DNA of 8,325 nt from an uncultured Clostridia bacterium (GTDB taxonomy: Bacteria; Bacillota; Clostridia; Christensenellales; Borkfalkiaceae), in NCBI GenBank assembly GCA_900548845.1, contig URMI01000032.1, forward strand, positions 1 to 8,325, given 5' to 3'. This document shows, in pieces, positions 1 to 5,646 of the stretch. Position 1 is the first letter of the stretch, and each line of letters starts with the position of its first letter. The notes beneath the pieces were generated by a model. It saw only the letters and a list, made by a program, of their open reading frames with translations, searched no databases and had not been told where the DNA came from. The translations under genes and the position numbers were made by a program.

Positions 1-897
1 GCCCTCGTGCCCGAACTCATCGGCGGTTCTGCGGACCTCGCTCCCTCCAACCTCTCCGATATGAAGAATACCGATGCCATCACCTACGGCGATTTTGCTC
101 CCGGCCACTATGAGGGCAGGAACATGCACTTCGGCATCCGCGAGCACGCAATGGCTGCCATCACCAACGGCATGCAGCTGCACGGCGGCCTCCGCGCTTA
201 TTGTGCGACCTTCTTCATCTTCTCCGATTACTGCAAACACGCCATCCGCCTTTCGGCGCTCATGAATATCCCCGTCGTCTACATCCTGACGCACGACTCC
301 ATCGGCGTCGGCGAGGACGGTCCGACGCATGAGCCCGTCGAACAGCTCATCGCGCTCCGCTCCATCCCCAACATGAAGGTGTATCGTCCCGCAGACGGCA
401 AGGAGACGGCGGCGGCGTGGATCTCCGCGCTCACGGGTACCGCGCCCACCGCGCTCGTGCTCACCCGTCAGAACCTGCCTCAGTACGAAAACAGCGGGCT
501 TGCGGCATTGAAGGGCGCATACGTCCTCGACGACTGCGACGGCACGCCCGACGTGCTGCTGCTCGCTACGGGCTCGGAAGTCGAGCTTTGCGTCAAGGCA
601 AAGGCGCAGCTTGCGGAAGAGGGCATCAAGGCGCGCGTCGTCTCCATGCCTTGCTTCGAAGAATTTGAGAAGCAGTCCGACGAGTATAAGGAGAGCGTCA
701 TCCCCTCCGCAGTCAAGGCGCGCGTATGCGTCGAAGCGGGTTCCCCTTACAGCTGGTATCAATACGCGGGCGACAAGGGTGAGATCGTTGCCATGAGCAC
801 CTTCGGCGCGAGCGGCCCTGCTCCCCTGCTCTTCAAGCAGTTCGGCTTCACGGTCGAAAACGTCGTCGAAAAGGCAAAGAAGAGCCTTGCAAAGTAA
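1..897 (+). CDS. tkt: Transketolase, C-terminal part (5' end cut by window edge)
   Basis: Transketolase is a thiamine diphosphate enzyme of the non-oxidative pentose phosphate pathway that moves two-carbon ketol units between sugar phosphates in the cytoplasm. The frame is open from base 1, so the 298 residues visible are the C-terminal part of a protein that is usually about 650-670 residues. Visible family motifs are [10 protein letters not shown] near residue 8, the GIREHAM segment near residue 45 that carries the conserved glutamate activating the cofactor, [19 protein letters not shown] near residue 96, a TRQNLP stretch near residue 154, and the C-terminal domain with [15 protein letters not shown] near the end. 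The GTG at base 7 lies inside the conserved domain and is not a start. The stop TAA is at 895-897. A hairpin follows within 10 bases. Identification is firm; the true start lies outside the window. Confidence 0.97.
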   Translation, partial: ALVPELIGGSADLAPSNLSDMKNTDAITYGDFAPGHYEGRNMHFGIREHAMAAITNGMQLHGGLRAYCATFFIFSDYCKHAIRLSALMNIPVVYILTHDSIGVGEDGPTHEPVEQLIALRSIPNMKVYRPADGKETAAAWISALTGTAPTALVLTRQNLPQYENSGLAALKGAYVLDDCDGTPDVLLLATGSEVELCVKAKAQLAEEGIKARVVSMPCFEEFEKQSDEYKESVIPSAVKARVCVEAGSPYSWYQYAGDKGEIVAMSTFGASGPAPLLFKQFGFTVENVVEKAKKSLAK

Positions 898-906
898 AAA
901 ACGGGT

Positions 907-940
907 AAGGCGCGGCGCTTCGCCGCGCCTTATTTTATCT
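907..940 (+). terminator. Hairpin with short T-rich tail after tkt
   Basis: A perfect 11-bp stem (907-917 with 921-931, AAGGCGCGGCG and its complement) closes a 3-nt loop and is followed by ATTTTAT. An A-run precedes it. It looks like an intrinsic terminator for tkt. The tail is interrupted by A, and the next gene's ribosome binding site begins only two bases after 940, so termination may be partial. Confidence 0.7.
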
Positions 941-951
941 TGGAGGACATC

Positions 952-1497
952 ATGGAACTCAAAGACATCGAACAATTGTATCTGCATCGCCAGAGCTGCC
1001 GCGCTTTCGATCCGGACAGACCCGTTTCGGATGAGCTTTTAACGGAGATCTGCCGCCTTGCTCTCCTTGCGCCCTCTGCCTGCAACAGCCAGCCGTGGAA
1101 GCTCCTTGCCGTCACGGGAGAAAAAGCGAAAGCTCTCGCGGCGGGCGTGCAGGACCTTGGCATGAACAAATTCGCATCCGACGCCCCTGCGTTCGTCGTC
1201 GTGCTCGAAGGCACGGGCAACCTTTCGGCGACGGTCGGGAGCCGCTTCAAGAACACCGACTTTCTGCACAACGACATCGGCATCATGACGGCGCATCTCG
1301 TGCTCGCCGCCGACGCGGCGGGGCTTTCGACCTGCATCCTCGGCTGGCGCAGCGAAAAGAAATTGCGCGAAATATTGGGACTGCCCGAAAAAGTGCGCAT
1401 CCCCCATATCGTTGCCGTCGGCTATGCGGCGGAAGGATATGAGATCCGCGAAAAGAAGCGTAAGTCTCTCGAAGATACCTTTTCTCTTGTCCGCTGA
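952..1497 (+). CDS. Nitroreductase-family FMN oxidoreductase
   Basis: This is a 181-residue protein of the nitroreductase-like flavin oxidoreductase family, which uses FMN and NAD(P)H to reduce nitro groups, quinones or unknown substrates as a cytoplasmic dimer. Visible features are the N-terminal FMN phosphate-binding stretch HRQSCRAFD (12-20), the APSACNSQPWKLL segment (40-52) typical of the family, the central helix with HNDIGIMTAHLVLAADAAGLSTC (split around residues 106-128), GW near 131, and a C-terminal IVAVGY strand near 153. The length suits the short clostridial members. ATG 952 is preferred because GGAGG lies at 942-946 with a 5-base gap; an in-frame TTG at 940 overlaps that site and is unlikely. 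No promoter fits between the tkt hairpin and the start, so transcription probably comes from read-through or from within tkt. The physiological substrate cannot be told from sequence. Confidence 0.9.
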   Translation: MELKDIEQLYLHRQSCRAFDPDRPVSDELLTEICRLALLAPSACNSQPWKLLAVTGEKAKALAAGVQDLGMNKFASDAPAFVVVLEGTGNLSATVGSRFKNTDFLHNDIGIMTAHLVLAADAAGLSTCILGWRSEKKLREILGLPEKVRIPHIVAVGYAAEGYEIREKKRKSLEDTFSLVR

Positions 1498-1512
1498 GCG
1501 CAAAACGGCCTT

Positions 1513-1549
1513 AAAAAACGCACTCTACTCTCAGTAGAGTGCGTTTTTT
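1513..1549 (+). terminator. Strong intrinsic terminator after the nitroreductase gene
   Basis: A 17-bp perfect inverted repeat (1513-1529 with 1533-1549) has a CTC loop. Its outer six pairs are A:T, giving a run of T at 1544-1549 on the + strand and an equivalent run on the other strand. It should terminate transcription efficiently and could work in both directions. It separates the nitroreductase gene from degV. Confidence 0.92.
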
Positions 1550-1601
1550 ATGCAATAGAACGAACAAAGAAAGACATAGAGCCGCCTTTTAAAGGAATAG
1601 G

Positions 1602-1630
1602 TTGAATTTTGCGCGGAAGAAGGATAAACT
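1602..1630 (+). promoter_or_regulatory. Candidate sigma-A promoter for the DegV-family gene
   Basis: A TTGAAT -35 box (1602-1607) and a TAAACT -10 box (1625-1630) are separated by exactly 17 bases. Each matches consensus at four of six positions. The predicted start of transcription near 1637 gives a leader of about 60 bases. It is the best candidate in the gap between the preceding terminator and the gene, but the boxes are only moderate. Confidence 0.45.
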
Positions 1631-1696
1631 AAAGATGTCAGCGGGCAGGTGCGTGCAGGCGCGCCTCCCGAAATAGCAAAGATCATGGAGGGTCAT

Positions 1697-2638
1697 ATGG
1701 CTTCGTTTGAGATCATCGTAGATTCTGCGGCAAACATCCCCGCCGCGCTTCGCAAGGAACACAACATTTCCGTTATCCCCTATCACTATCTCGTCGACGG
1801 CGAGGAACGCCTCTGCTTCGATGAGAACGTCCCCTTTGAGGAGACTGCAAGGCAGCTCTATGACGATATGCGCGCGGGTGCCGACGTCAAGACGTCTCTT
1901 CTTTCCGAGGAACATATCGCAGAGGCGCTCATTCCCGTGCTGGAAGCGGGCAAAGACGTCTTCCTTCTCCTCATCTCTTCGGGGGTGAGCGGTACCTATC
2001 AGCAGGCAGTCAGAGCCGCCGAGGAACTGAAAGGGCGCTATCCCGAGCGCAAGATCGAGGTCGTCGACAGCAAGAACGCCTCCATGGGCGAAGGCACGAT
2101 CGCGCTTCGCGTCGCTTCGCTCCGCGACATGGGCGAAAGCCTCGAAGCCTGTGCCGAGTGGGCGCGCGTCAATGCCTATAAGGTGAACAGCTATCTCACG
2201 GTGGGCGATCTCAAATATCTCAAGCGTACGGGGCGCATCTCGACGACGCTTGCGATCGCGGGAACGCTGCTCAATATCAAGCCCGTGCTCCGCGCGGACG
2301 GCAGCACCAATGCCAAGATCGTCTTCGAAGGCCGCGAGCACGGCAGAAAGAAGGCGCTCATGGCGCTCGCACGCAAGTACAGCGAACGCGTGGACGACGT
2401 TTCCGCGCCTGTTTTCATCACGCATGCGGACTGCGAGGAAGACGCCCAAGCGCTTGCCGATATGCTGCGCGGCATGGGGGCTTCCAACATCGTCATCGAG
2501 TATTACGACCTCTGCACGGGTTCGCATGTCGGCCCCGGTACCGTTGCCCTCTTTTTTACGGGCAAAGACAGGCGCCGCGACAACGATGCATTCGAAGCGG
2601 CTCCCGCAGGCGCGCCCGTCCCCTCTTCCAGCCGGTAA
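1697..2638 (+). CDS. DegV-family fatty-acid-binding protein (FakB-like)
   Basis: DegV/FakB proteins bind a single fatty acid; in Firmicutes FakB presents it to the FakA kinase to make acyl-phosphate for phospholipid synthesis. The 313 residues show the family's landmarks: the N-terminal IIVDSAANIP (6-15), SSGVSGTYQQA (94-104), the VVDSKNASMGEG strand-turn (122-133), LKYLKRTGRIS (172-182), the NIKPVL strand (193-198), ITHADC (241-246) and the C-terminal GSHVGPGTVALFF (275-287), where H277 and the GPG turn are typical. ATG 1697 is chosen because GGAGGG lies at 1687-1692; in-frame upstream starts (GTG 1649, ATG 1685) lack such a site. A roughly 23-residue tail beyond the usual family end is rich in Ala, Pro, Arg and Ser and looks disordered. 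No fakA-like kinase is next to it. The bound lipid and the FakB role are inferred from family only. Confidence 0.93.
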   Translation: MASFEIIVDSAANIPAALRKEHNISVIPYHYLVDGEERLCFDENVPFEETARQLYDDMRAGADVKTSLLSEEHIAEALIPVLEAGKDVFLLLISSGVSGTYQQAVRAAEELKGRYPERKIEVVDSKNASMGEGTIALRVASLRDMGESLEACAEWARVNAYKVNSYLTVGDLKYLKRTGRISTTLAIAGTLLNIKPVLRADGSTNAKIVFEGREHGRKKALMALARKYSERVDDVSAPVFITHADCEEDAQALADMLRGMGASNIVIEYYDLCTGSHVGPGTVALFFTGKDRRRDNDAFEAAPAGAPVPSSSR

Positions 2639-2652
2639 TTTGCTTATTTTTG

Positions 2653-2682
2653 AAGGGCTGTCCGTTTCGGATGGCCCTTTTT
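2653..2682 (+). terminator. Intrinsic terminator after the DegV-family gene
   Basis: A 12-bp stem (2653-2664 with 2668-2679, two G:U wobbles) encloses a TTT loop and runs into a T-rich tail at 2678-2690. It lies 15 bases after the degV stop codon. Confidence 0.88.
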
Positions 2683-2689
2683 CTGTGTT

Positions 2690-2728
2690 TTCCCGCCCGA
2701 CGGGAGCCCATTCCCGCCCGACGGGAGC
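2690..2728. repeat. Two 18-bp direct repeats, each with an internal inverted repeat
   Basis: The 18-base unit TTCCCGCCCGACGGGAGC occurs exactly at 2690-2707 and again at 2711-2728, so the period is 21 bases, two turns of the helix. Within each unit TCCCG and CGGGA form a 5-bp inverted repeat around CCCGA. The pair lies between the degV terminator and the -35 box of the XRE-type gene, ending 19 bases before it. A tandem operator for a dimeric regulator is one reading; a dispersed intergenic repeat is the other. No further exact copy was seen in this window. Confidence 0.8.
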
Positions 2729-2747
2729 AAATAGGAAGCGCGGAGCC

Positions 2748-2776
2748 TTGACTTTGCCCTCTTCCTCTTGTAAAAT
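2748..2776 (+). promoter_or_regulatory. Sigma-A promoter of the XRE-membrane gene
   Basis: TTGACT (2748-2753) and TAAAAT (2771-2776) each match consensus at five of six positions and are exactly 17 bases apart. Transcription should start near 2783, giving a leader of about 18 bases that contains the GAGGT ribosome binding site at 2790-2794. Confidence 0.85.
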
Positions 2777-2800
2777 GAAGAAAAAACGCGAGGTCGGTCT

Positions 2801-3733
2801 ATGAATGAATTTGGAAATTATCTATACGGTTTGCGTCGCGGCGCGGGCATGACGCAGCAGGAGCTTGCAGAGAAGTTGGGCGTGACCAACCGCACGATCT
2901 CCAAATGGGAGACGGGCGAAACCTTCCCCGAAACGGCGCAGCTCATCCCGCTTGCAAATATCTTTCATGTGACGGTAGATGAACTCCTGCGCGGTACGGG
3001 CAGGACGGAAAACCGCGAAGAGAGCGCGGGCGCCTCTATGGAAACGCAAGGCTCGGAGGAGACAACCGCAGCCGCGCACCACCTCTCCCCCATTCCCTCC
3101 CCTACGATGGCGGCGCTCATCGCGGGCGCCATCGGCGTCATCCTGCTCGGCGCGGCGGCGCTGACACTGTTATATTGTTTATGGGATTCCCCCTATGTTT
3201 CCGCCGTTGCTTTGGGCGCCCTCTTTGCAGGCCTTTTGGCAGGCGTTCCCCCTCTCATTTACGGCGGCGTGACGACGCAGTTTGTGCCGCGGCTGAAAAA
3301 TGAACGCGACAGCCGTGCGTTTGCGCGTTTCCGATGCACTGTCATAGCGGGGATCGCGGTATTTTTGCTGGGCGCGGCGCTCTTTACGGAGGGTTGGCTC
3401 GTGCGCAGCTATGCGGAAGTGTTGTTTGTCGTCTTCCTTGCCCTCGGCTGTATTGCGGCGGCGCTCGGATGCGTGCCGCTCATCTACGGTGGCATCGGCT
3501 GGGAGCGCCATTTACAGGCGAATCCCTATCTGAAAGACGCGGAAGCGGAGGAGGCGGCAGAAACAAAGGGCGAACGGCTTGCTGGAAAGATCTCCTCTGC
3601 CATCATGATCTGCGCGACGCTCGCCTATCTTTTGATGGGCATTTTAGGAGACTTGTGGCATCCGGGGTGGATCGTCTTCCCCGCTGCGGCGCTCGTATGC
3701 GGGATCGTGAGCATCTTTTTGGAACGAAAGTGA
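2801..3733 (+). CDS. XRE-family HTH regulator fused to a six-segment membrane domain
   Basis: The 310-residue protein starts with a Cro/C1-type helix-turn-helix (about 5-63). MTQQELAEKLGVTNRTISKWETGE, within residues 17-40, shows the recognition helix and the SKWE(T/R)G signature, and the VDELLRG ending is typical of clostridial regulators. A charged linker of about 35 residues follows, then six predicted membrane segments (about 104-127, 132-154, 180-201, 206-229, 266-284, 289-307), ending in a short ERK tail. The first four form two similar hairpins, each ending in a VPxLIYGG-like motif (149-156 and 225-231). The DNA-binding part is therefore probably held at the inner face of the membrane. 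ATG 2801 is supported by GAGGT six bases upstream and the strong promoter. The gene stands alone between terminators. The signal sensed, the DNA target and any autoregulation through the upstream repeats are unknown. Confidence 0.9.
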   Translation: MNEFGNYLYGLRRGAGMTQQELAEKLGVTNRTISKWETGETFPETAQLIPLANIFHVTVDELLRGTGRTENREESAGASMETQGSEETTAAAHHLSPIPSPTMAALIAGAIGVILLGAAALTLLYCLWDSPYVSAVALGALFAGLLAGVPPLIYGGVTTQFVPRLKNERDSRAFARFRCTVIAGIAVFLLGAALFTEGWLVRSYAEVLFVVFLALGCIAAALGCVPLIYGGIGWERHLQANPYLKDAEAEEAAETKGERLAGKISSAIMICATLAYLLMGILGDLWHPGWIVFPAAALVCGIVSIFLERK

Positions 3734-3745
3734 ACTTAAAATTTT

Positions 3746-3780
3746 GCCCGCGGGGCGGCAAAAAATGCCGCCCCGCGGGC
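3746..3780. terminator. Very stable GC hairpin after the XRE-membrane gene
   Basis: A perfect 15-bp GC-rich stem (3746-3760 with 3766-3780) surrounds an AAAAA loop, 12 bases after the stop codon. The + strand continues as TGCTATTT, so there is no proper T-run. It is placed like a terminator and is very stable, but the poor tail leaves room for a role as a 3' stability hairpin. Confidence 0.65.
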
Positions 3781-3852
3781 TGCTATTTCGCGTCTTCCGC
3801 GCGCTTGATTTTGTCTGCTGCATGAAAACTTGCCTCTTTTTTCCAAAATCAG

Positions 3853-3881
3853 TTGACAAAACGGCTGTCCTGCGCTATACT
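3853..3881 (+). promoter_or_regulatory. Near-consensus sigma-A promoter of the ArsR-family gene
   Basis: TTGACA (3853-3858) is a perfect -35 box and TATACT (3876-3881) a five-of-six -10 box, with a 17-base spacer. Start of transcription is expected near 3888, about 62 bases before the ATG. A strong promoter that overlaps a repressor site is the usual design for an autorepressed metal sensor. Confidence 0.92.
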
Positions 3882-3892
3882 ATTTATTGAAC

Positions 3893-3912
3893 ATTTGATA
3901 ACACGTTCAAAT
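3893..3912. promoter_or_regulatory. Candidate ArsR/SmtB-type operator
   Basis: ATTTGA (3893-3898) and TCAAAT (3907-3912) form a perfect 6-bp inverted repeat with eight bases between. Read as TGAT-N6-TTCA it differs by one base from the TGAA-N6-TTCA core of SmtB/CzrA-class 12-2-12 operators. A second overlapping pair, TTGAAC (3887-3892) and GTTCAA (3905-3910), shares the right arm. The site covers about +5 to +24 of the predicted transcript, where a bound repressor would block the promoter. Confidence 0.65.
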
Positions 3913-3949
3913 AAGCGATGCTGCATTTTGCGCATACGGGAGGCGGAAC

Positions 3950-4285
3950 ATGGATGAGAGAGAACTCTTTTCGGCGGAGTCTGTCAGGCGGCAGCTGCCC
4001 GACGACGACACCCTCTACGACCTTGCGAGCCTCTTTAAGATGTTCGGCGACCCGACGCGCGCTAAAATATTGAGCTGTTTGCAGCTTCGCGATATGTATG
4101 TGGGCGAACTTGCCGAAACGCTGAAAATGACCGATTCCGCCGTCTCCCATCAGCTGCGCGTGCTGCGCGGGGCAAAACTCGTGAAGGGCGTGAAGGAAGG
4201 CAAGGAAGTGCGCTATTCCCTTGACGACGATCATGTGACCAAGATCATGGAATACGGCCTCACCCATGTAAATGAAGGCAAATGA
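3950..4285 (+). CDS. ArsR/SmtB-family metal-sensing repressor with an alpha-5 (zinc-type) site
   Basis: This 111-residue winged-helix repressor leaves DNA when it binds metal. Its helix-turn-helix is clear: LFKMFGDPTRAKILSCL (28-44), then VGELAETLKMTDSAVSHQLRVL with SAVSHQLR (63-70) as recognition helix, then the wing GVKEGKEVRYSL (80-91). The last helix carries D93-x-H95-x10-H106-x2-E109, the same residue types and spacing as the zinc site of SmtB (D104, H106, H117, E120). The alpha-3 metal site is missing: the ELCV(C/G)DL position reads DMYVGEL, without cysteine. Zn(II), or Co(II)/Ni(II), is therefore more likely than arsenic, cadmium or lead. GGGAGG at 3938-3943, six bases from the ATG, fixes the start. 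It has its own promoter and operator and is followed by a terminator, so no transporter is co-transcribed with it. The metal assignment is an inference from the motif. Confidence 0.93.
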   Translation: MDERELFSAESVRRQLPDDDTLYDLASLFKMFGDPTRAKILSCLQLRDMYVGELAETLKMTDSAVSHQLRVLRGAKLVKGVKEGKEVRYSLDDDHVTKIMEYGLTHVNEGK

Positions 4286-4318
4286 CCTACTTTTATTCAG
4301 TTTTGCATCACATATCAA

Positions 4319-4351
4319 AAGCGCTCCCTCCGCTGTTTGGAGAGAGCGCTT
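4319..4351. terminator. Shared bidirectional terminator between the ArsR-family gene and metK
   Basis: AAGCGCTC-type arms at 4319-4331 and 4339-4351 form a 13-bp stem around a 7-base loop. The pair 4327/4343 is a C/A mismatch on the + transcript but a G:U wobble on the - transcript, and the - strand tail TTTTGATATG is also better. It therefore fits best as the metK terminator, while also ending the convergent ArsR-family transcript (tail TTGATTTTATT). Confidence 0.8.
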
Positions 4352-4355
4352 GATT

Positions 4356-5519
4356 TTATTGGAGATATTTTTTAAGAGCTTCCGCGCGGTCGGTGCGCTC
4401 CCAGGGGAAAGCCTCTCTGCCGAAGTGCCCGTAAGCGGAAGTTTCCGCGTAGATGGGCTTGCGCAGACCGAGCGCTTCGATGATGGCGGCAGGGCGGAGG
4501 TCGAATTCCTTTTTGACGATCCCGGCAAGCGCTTCGTCATCCACTTTGCCCGTGCCGAAGGTATCGACGAACACCGAAACGGGGCGAGCAACGCCGATCG
4601 CATAGGCTACTTGCAGCTCCATTTCATCTGCAAGCCCGGATGCTACCACATTCTTGCAGATATAGCGCGCCATGTATGTTGCGCTGCGGTCCACCTTCGT
4701 GGGGTCTTTGCCCGAGAATGCTCCGCCGCCGTGCGGGCATCTGCCGCCGTAGGTATCGACGACGATCTTCCTGCCCGTGAGCCCCGAGTCCCCTTCCGGC
4801 CCGCCGATCTCAAATCTGCCCGTGGGGTTGATGAGATACTTCGTGTTTGCATCGAGGAATTGTCCGGGGATGACCGCGCCGATGACATATTGCTTCATGT
4901 CCGCCGCGATGCGCTCCTGCGAGACTTCGGCGTCGTGCTGGGTGGAGAGCACCACCGTATCGACACGGACGGGCGTCTTGCCGTCGTATTCCACGGTGAC
5001 CTGCGTTTTGCCGTCCGGGCGGAGATAGGGAAGCGTGCCGTCCTTCCGAAGCTCTGAAAGCTTCTTTGCGAGCTTATGCGCAAGCATGATGGGAAGCGGC
5101 ATCAGCTCTTCCGTCTCGCGGCAGGCATAGCCGAACATCATGCCCTGATCGCCCGCGCCGAGACGGTCGGCTGCCTCGCCTCCCGTCTTGTCTTCAAGGG
5201 ACGAATCGACGCCGAGCGCAATATCGGGCGACTGCCCGTGGATAAGTTCGATGATATTGCACTTGTCGAAGGCAAAATCGCCCGTCGTATAGCCGATCTC
5301 GCGGATGACTTTGCGGGCAACGGCGGAATAGTCCACGCTTGCCCTGCTCGTCACTTCGCCCGTGATGAAGAGCGTATTGTAGGCGGCGCAGCATTCCACT
5401 GCCGCGCGCGTTTCGCTGTCTCCTTTGATGAGTTCATCCAAAATGGTGTCGGCGATGCGGTCGCATACCTTGTCGGGATGCCCTTCCGTCACGCTTTCGC
5501 TGGAAAAAAATCTTCTCAT
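4356..5519 (-). CDS. metK: S-adenosylmethionine synthase
   Basis: MetK makes S-adenosylmethionine from methionine and ATP, releasing phosphate and pyrophosphate, in the cytoplasm. The 387-residue product has the normal family length and shows the hallmark motifs in order: [14 protein letters not shown] (7-20) with the catalytic histidine H14, the [12 protein letters not shown] loop (121-132), [15 protein letters not shown] (238-252) and the P-loop-like [18 protein letters not shown] (263-280). The start at 5519 matches the family N-terminus; an in-frame GTG at 5552 lies upstream of the predicted transcript start and is excluded. AAGGA (5535-5531) sits 11 bases before the ATG, a rather long gap. 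The gene has its own strong promoter and terminator. The SAM it makes is the cofactor of radical SAM enzymes such as the divergent neighbour, but that link is general. Confidence 0.98.
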   Translation of the reverse strand: MRRFFSSESVTEGHPDKVCDRIADTILDELIKGDSETRAAVECCAAYNTLFITGEVTSRASVDYSAVARKVIREIGYTTGDFAFDKCNIIELIHGQSPDIALGVDSSLEDKTGGEAADRLGAGDQGMMFGYACRETEELMPLPIMLAHKLAKKLSELRKDGTLPYLRPDGKTQVTVEYDGKTPVRVDTVVLSTQHDAEVSQERIAADMKQYVIGAVIPGQFLDANTKYLINPTGRFEIGGPEGDSGLTGRKIVVDTYGGRCPHGGGAFSGKDPTKVDRSATYMARYICKNVVASGLADEMELQVAYAIGVARPVSVFVDTFGTGKVDDEALAGIVKKEFDLRPAAIIEALGLRKPIYAETSAYGHFGREAFPWERTDRAEALKKYLQ

Positions 5520-5554
5520 GCTTTCGTAATTCCTTCCGATCGTTTTACCCACCG

Positions 5555-5583
5555 ATTATAATCGCGAAAGCAGGAAAAGTCAA
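5555..5583 (-). promoter_or_regulatory. metK: Sigma-A promoter of metK
   Basis: On the minus strand TTGACT (5583-5578) and a perfect TATAAT (5560-5555) are 17 bases apart. Transcription should start near 5548, leaving a leader of only about 28 bases. The -10 box lies in a 10-bp palindrome GATTATAATC (5554-5563). Confidence 0.9.
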
Positions 5584-5592
5584 CTAAATGTG

Positions 5593-5606
5593 TTTGCATT
5601 TGCAAA
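5593..5606. promoter_or_regulatory. 14-bp palindrome between the two divergent promoters
   Basis: TTTGCA and TGCAAA form a perfect inverted repeat with a TT centre (5593-5606). It lies between the -35 boxes of the metK promoter (5578-5583) and the radical SAM gene promoter (5612-5617), where a regulator could touch both. This is a candidate operator by position and symmetry only; no known regulator is assigned. Confidence 0.35.
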
Positions 5607-5611
5607 GGAAG

Positions 5612-5640
5612 TTGATTTTTCAAGAGCAAGATGTTATAAT
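5612..5640 (+). promoter_or_regulatory. Extended -10 promoter of the radical SAM gene
   Basis: TTGATT (5612-5617) and a perfect TATAAT (5635-5640) are 17 bases apart, and TGT just before the -10 makes it an extended -10 (TGnTATAAT). The predicted start, six to eight bases after the -10 box, falls on 5646-5648, which is the ATG of the gene. Confidence 0.88.
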
Positions 5641-5646
5641 CGCCCT

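Noticed and set aside
1589..2527. Long minus-strand open frame of about 312 codons opposite the DegV-family gene
   Set aside because: It is antisense to a clear family member. High GC at third positions removes stops from the opposite strand, and the translation resembles no family.
3884..4603. Minus-strand open frame across the ArsR-family gene and the end of metK
   Set aside because: It runs through the shared terminator hairpin and overlaps two well-supported genes; it is a by-product of base composition.
5519..5552. Upstream GTG start adding 11 residues to MetK
   Set aside because: The GTG lies ahead of the predicted transcript start, and MetK proteins begin at the [10 protein letters not shown] position.
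5076..5561. Plus-strand open frame opposite metK (and another at 4272-5057)
   Set aside because: Both are mirror frames of the strongly conserved metK sequence, with no ribosome binding site or recognisable protein content.
5520..5640. SAM riboswitch upstream of metK
   Set aside because: The predicted leader is about 28 bases and contains no multi-helix structure.
5590..5646. Upstream GTG start extending the radical SAM protein by 19 residues
   Set aside because: The extension would translate the promoter itself (-35 at 5612, -10 at 5635), and the family N-terminus begins at MECRLCP.
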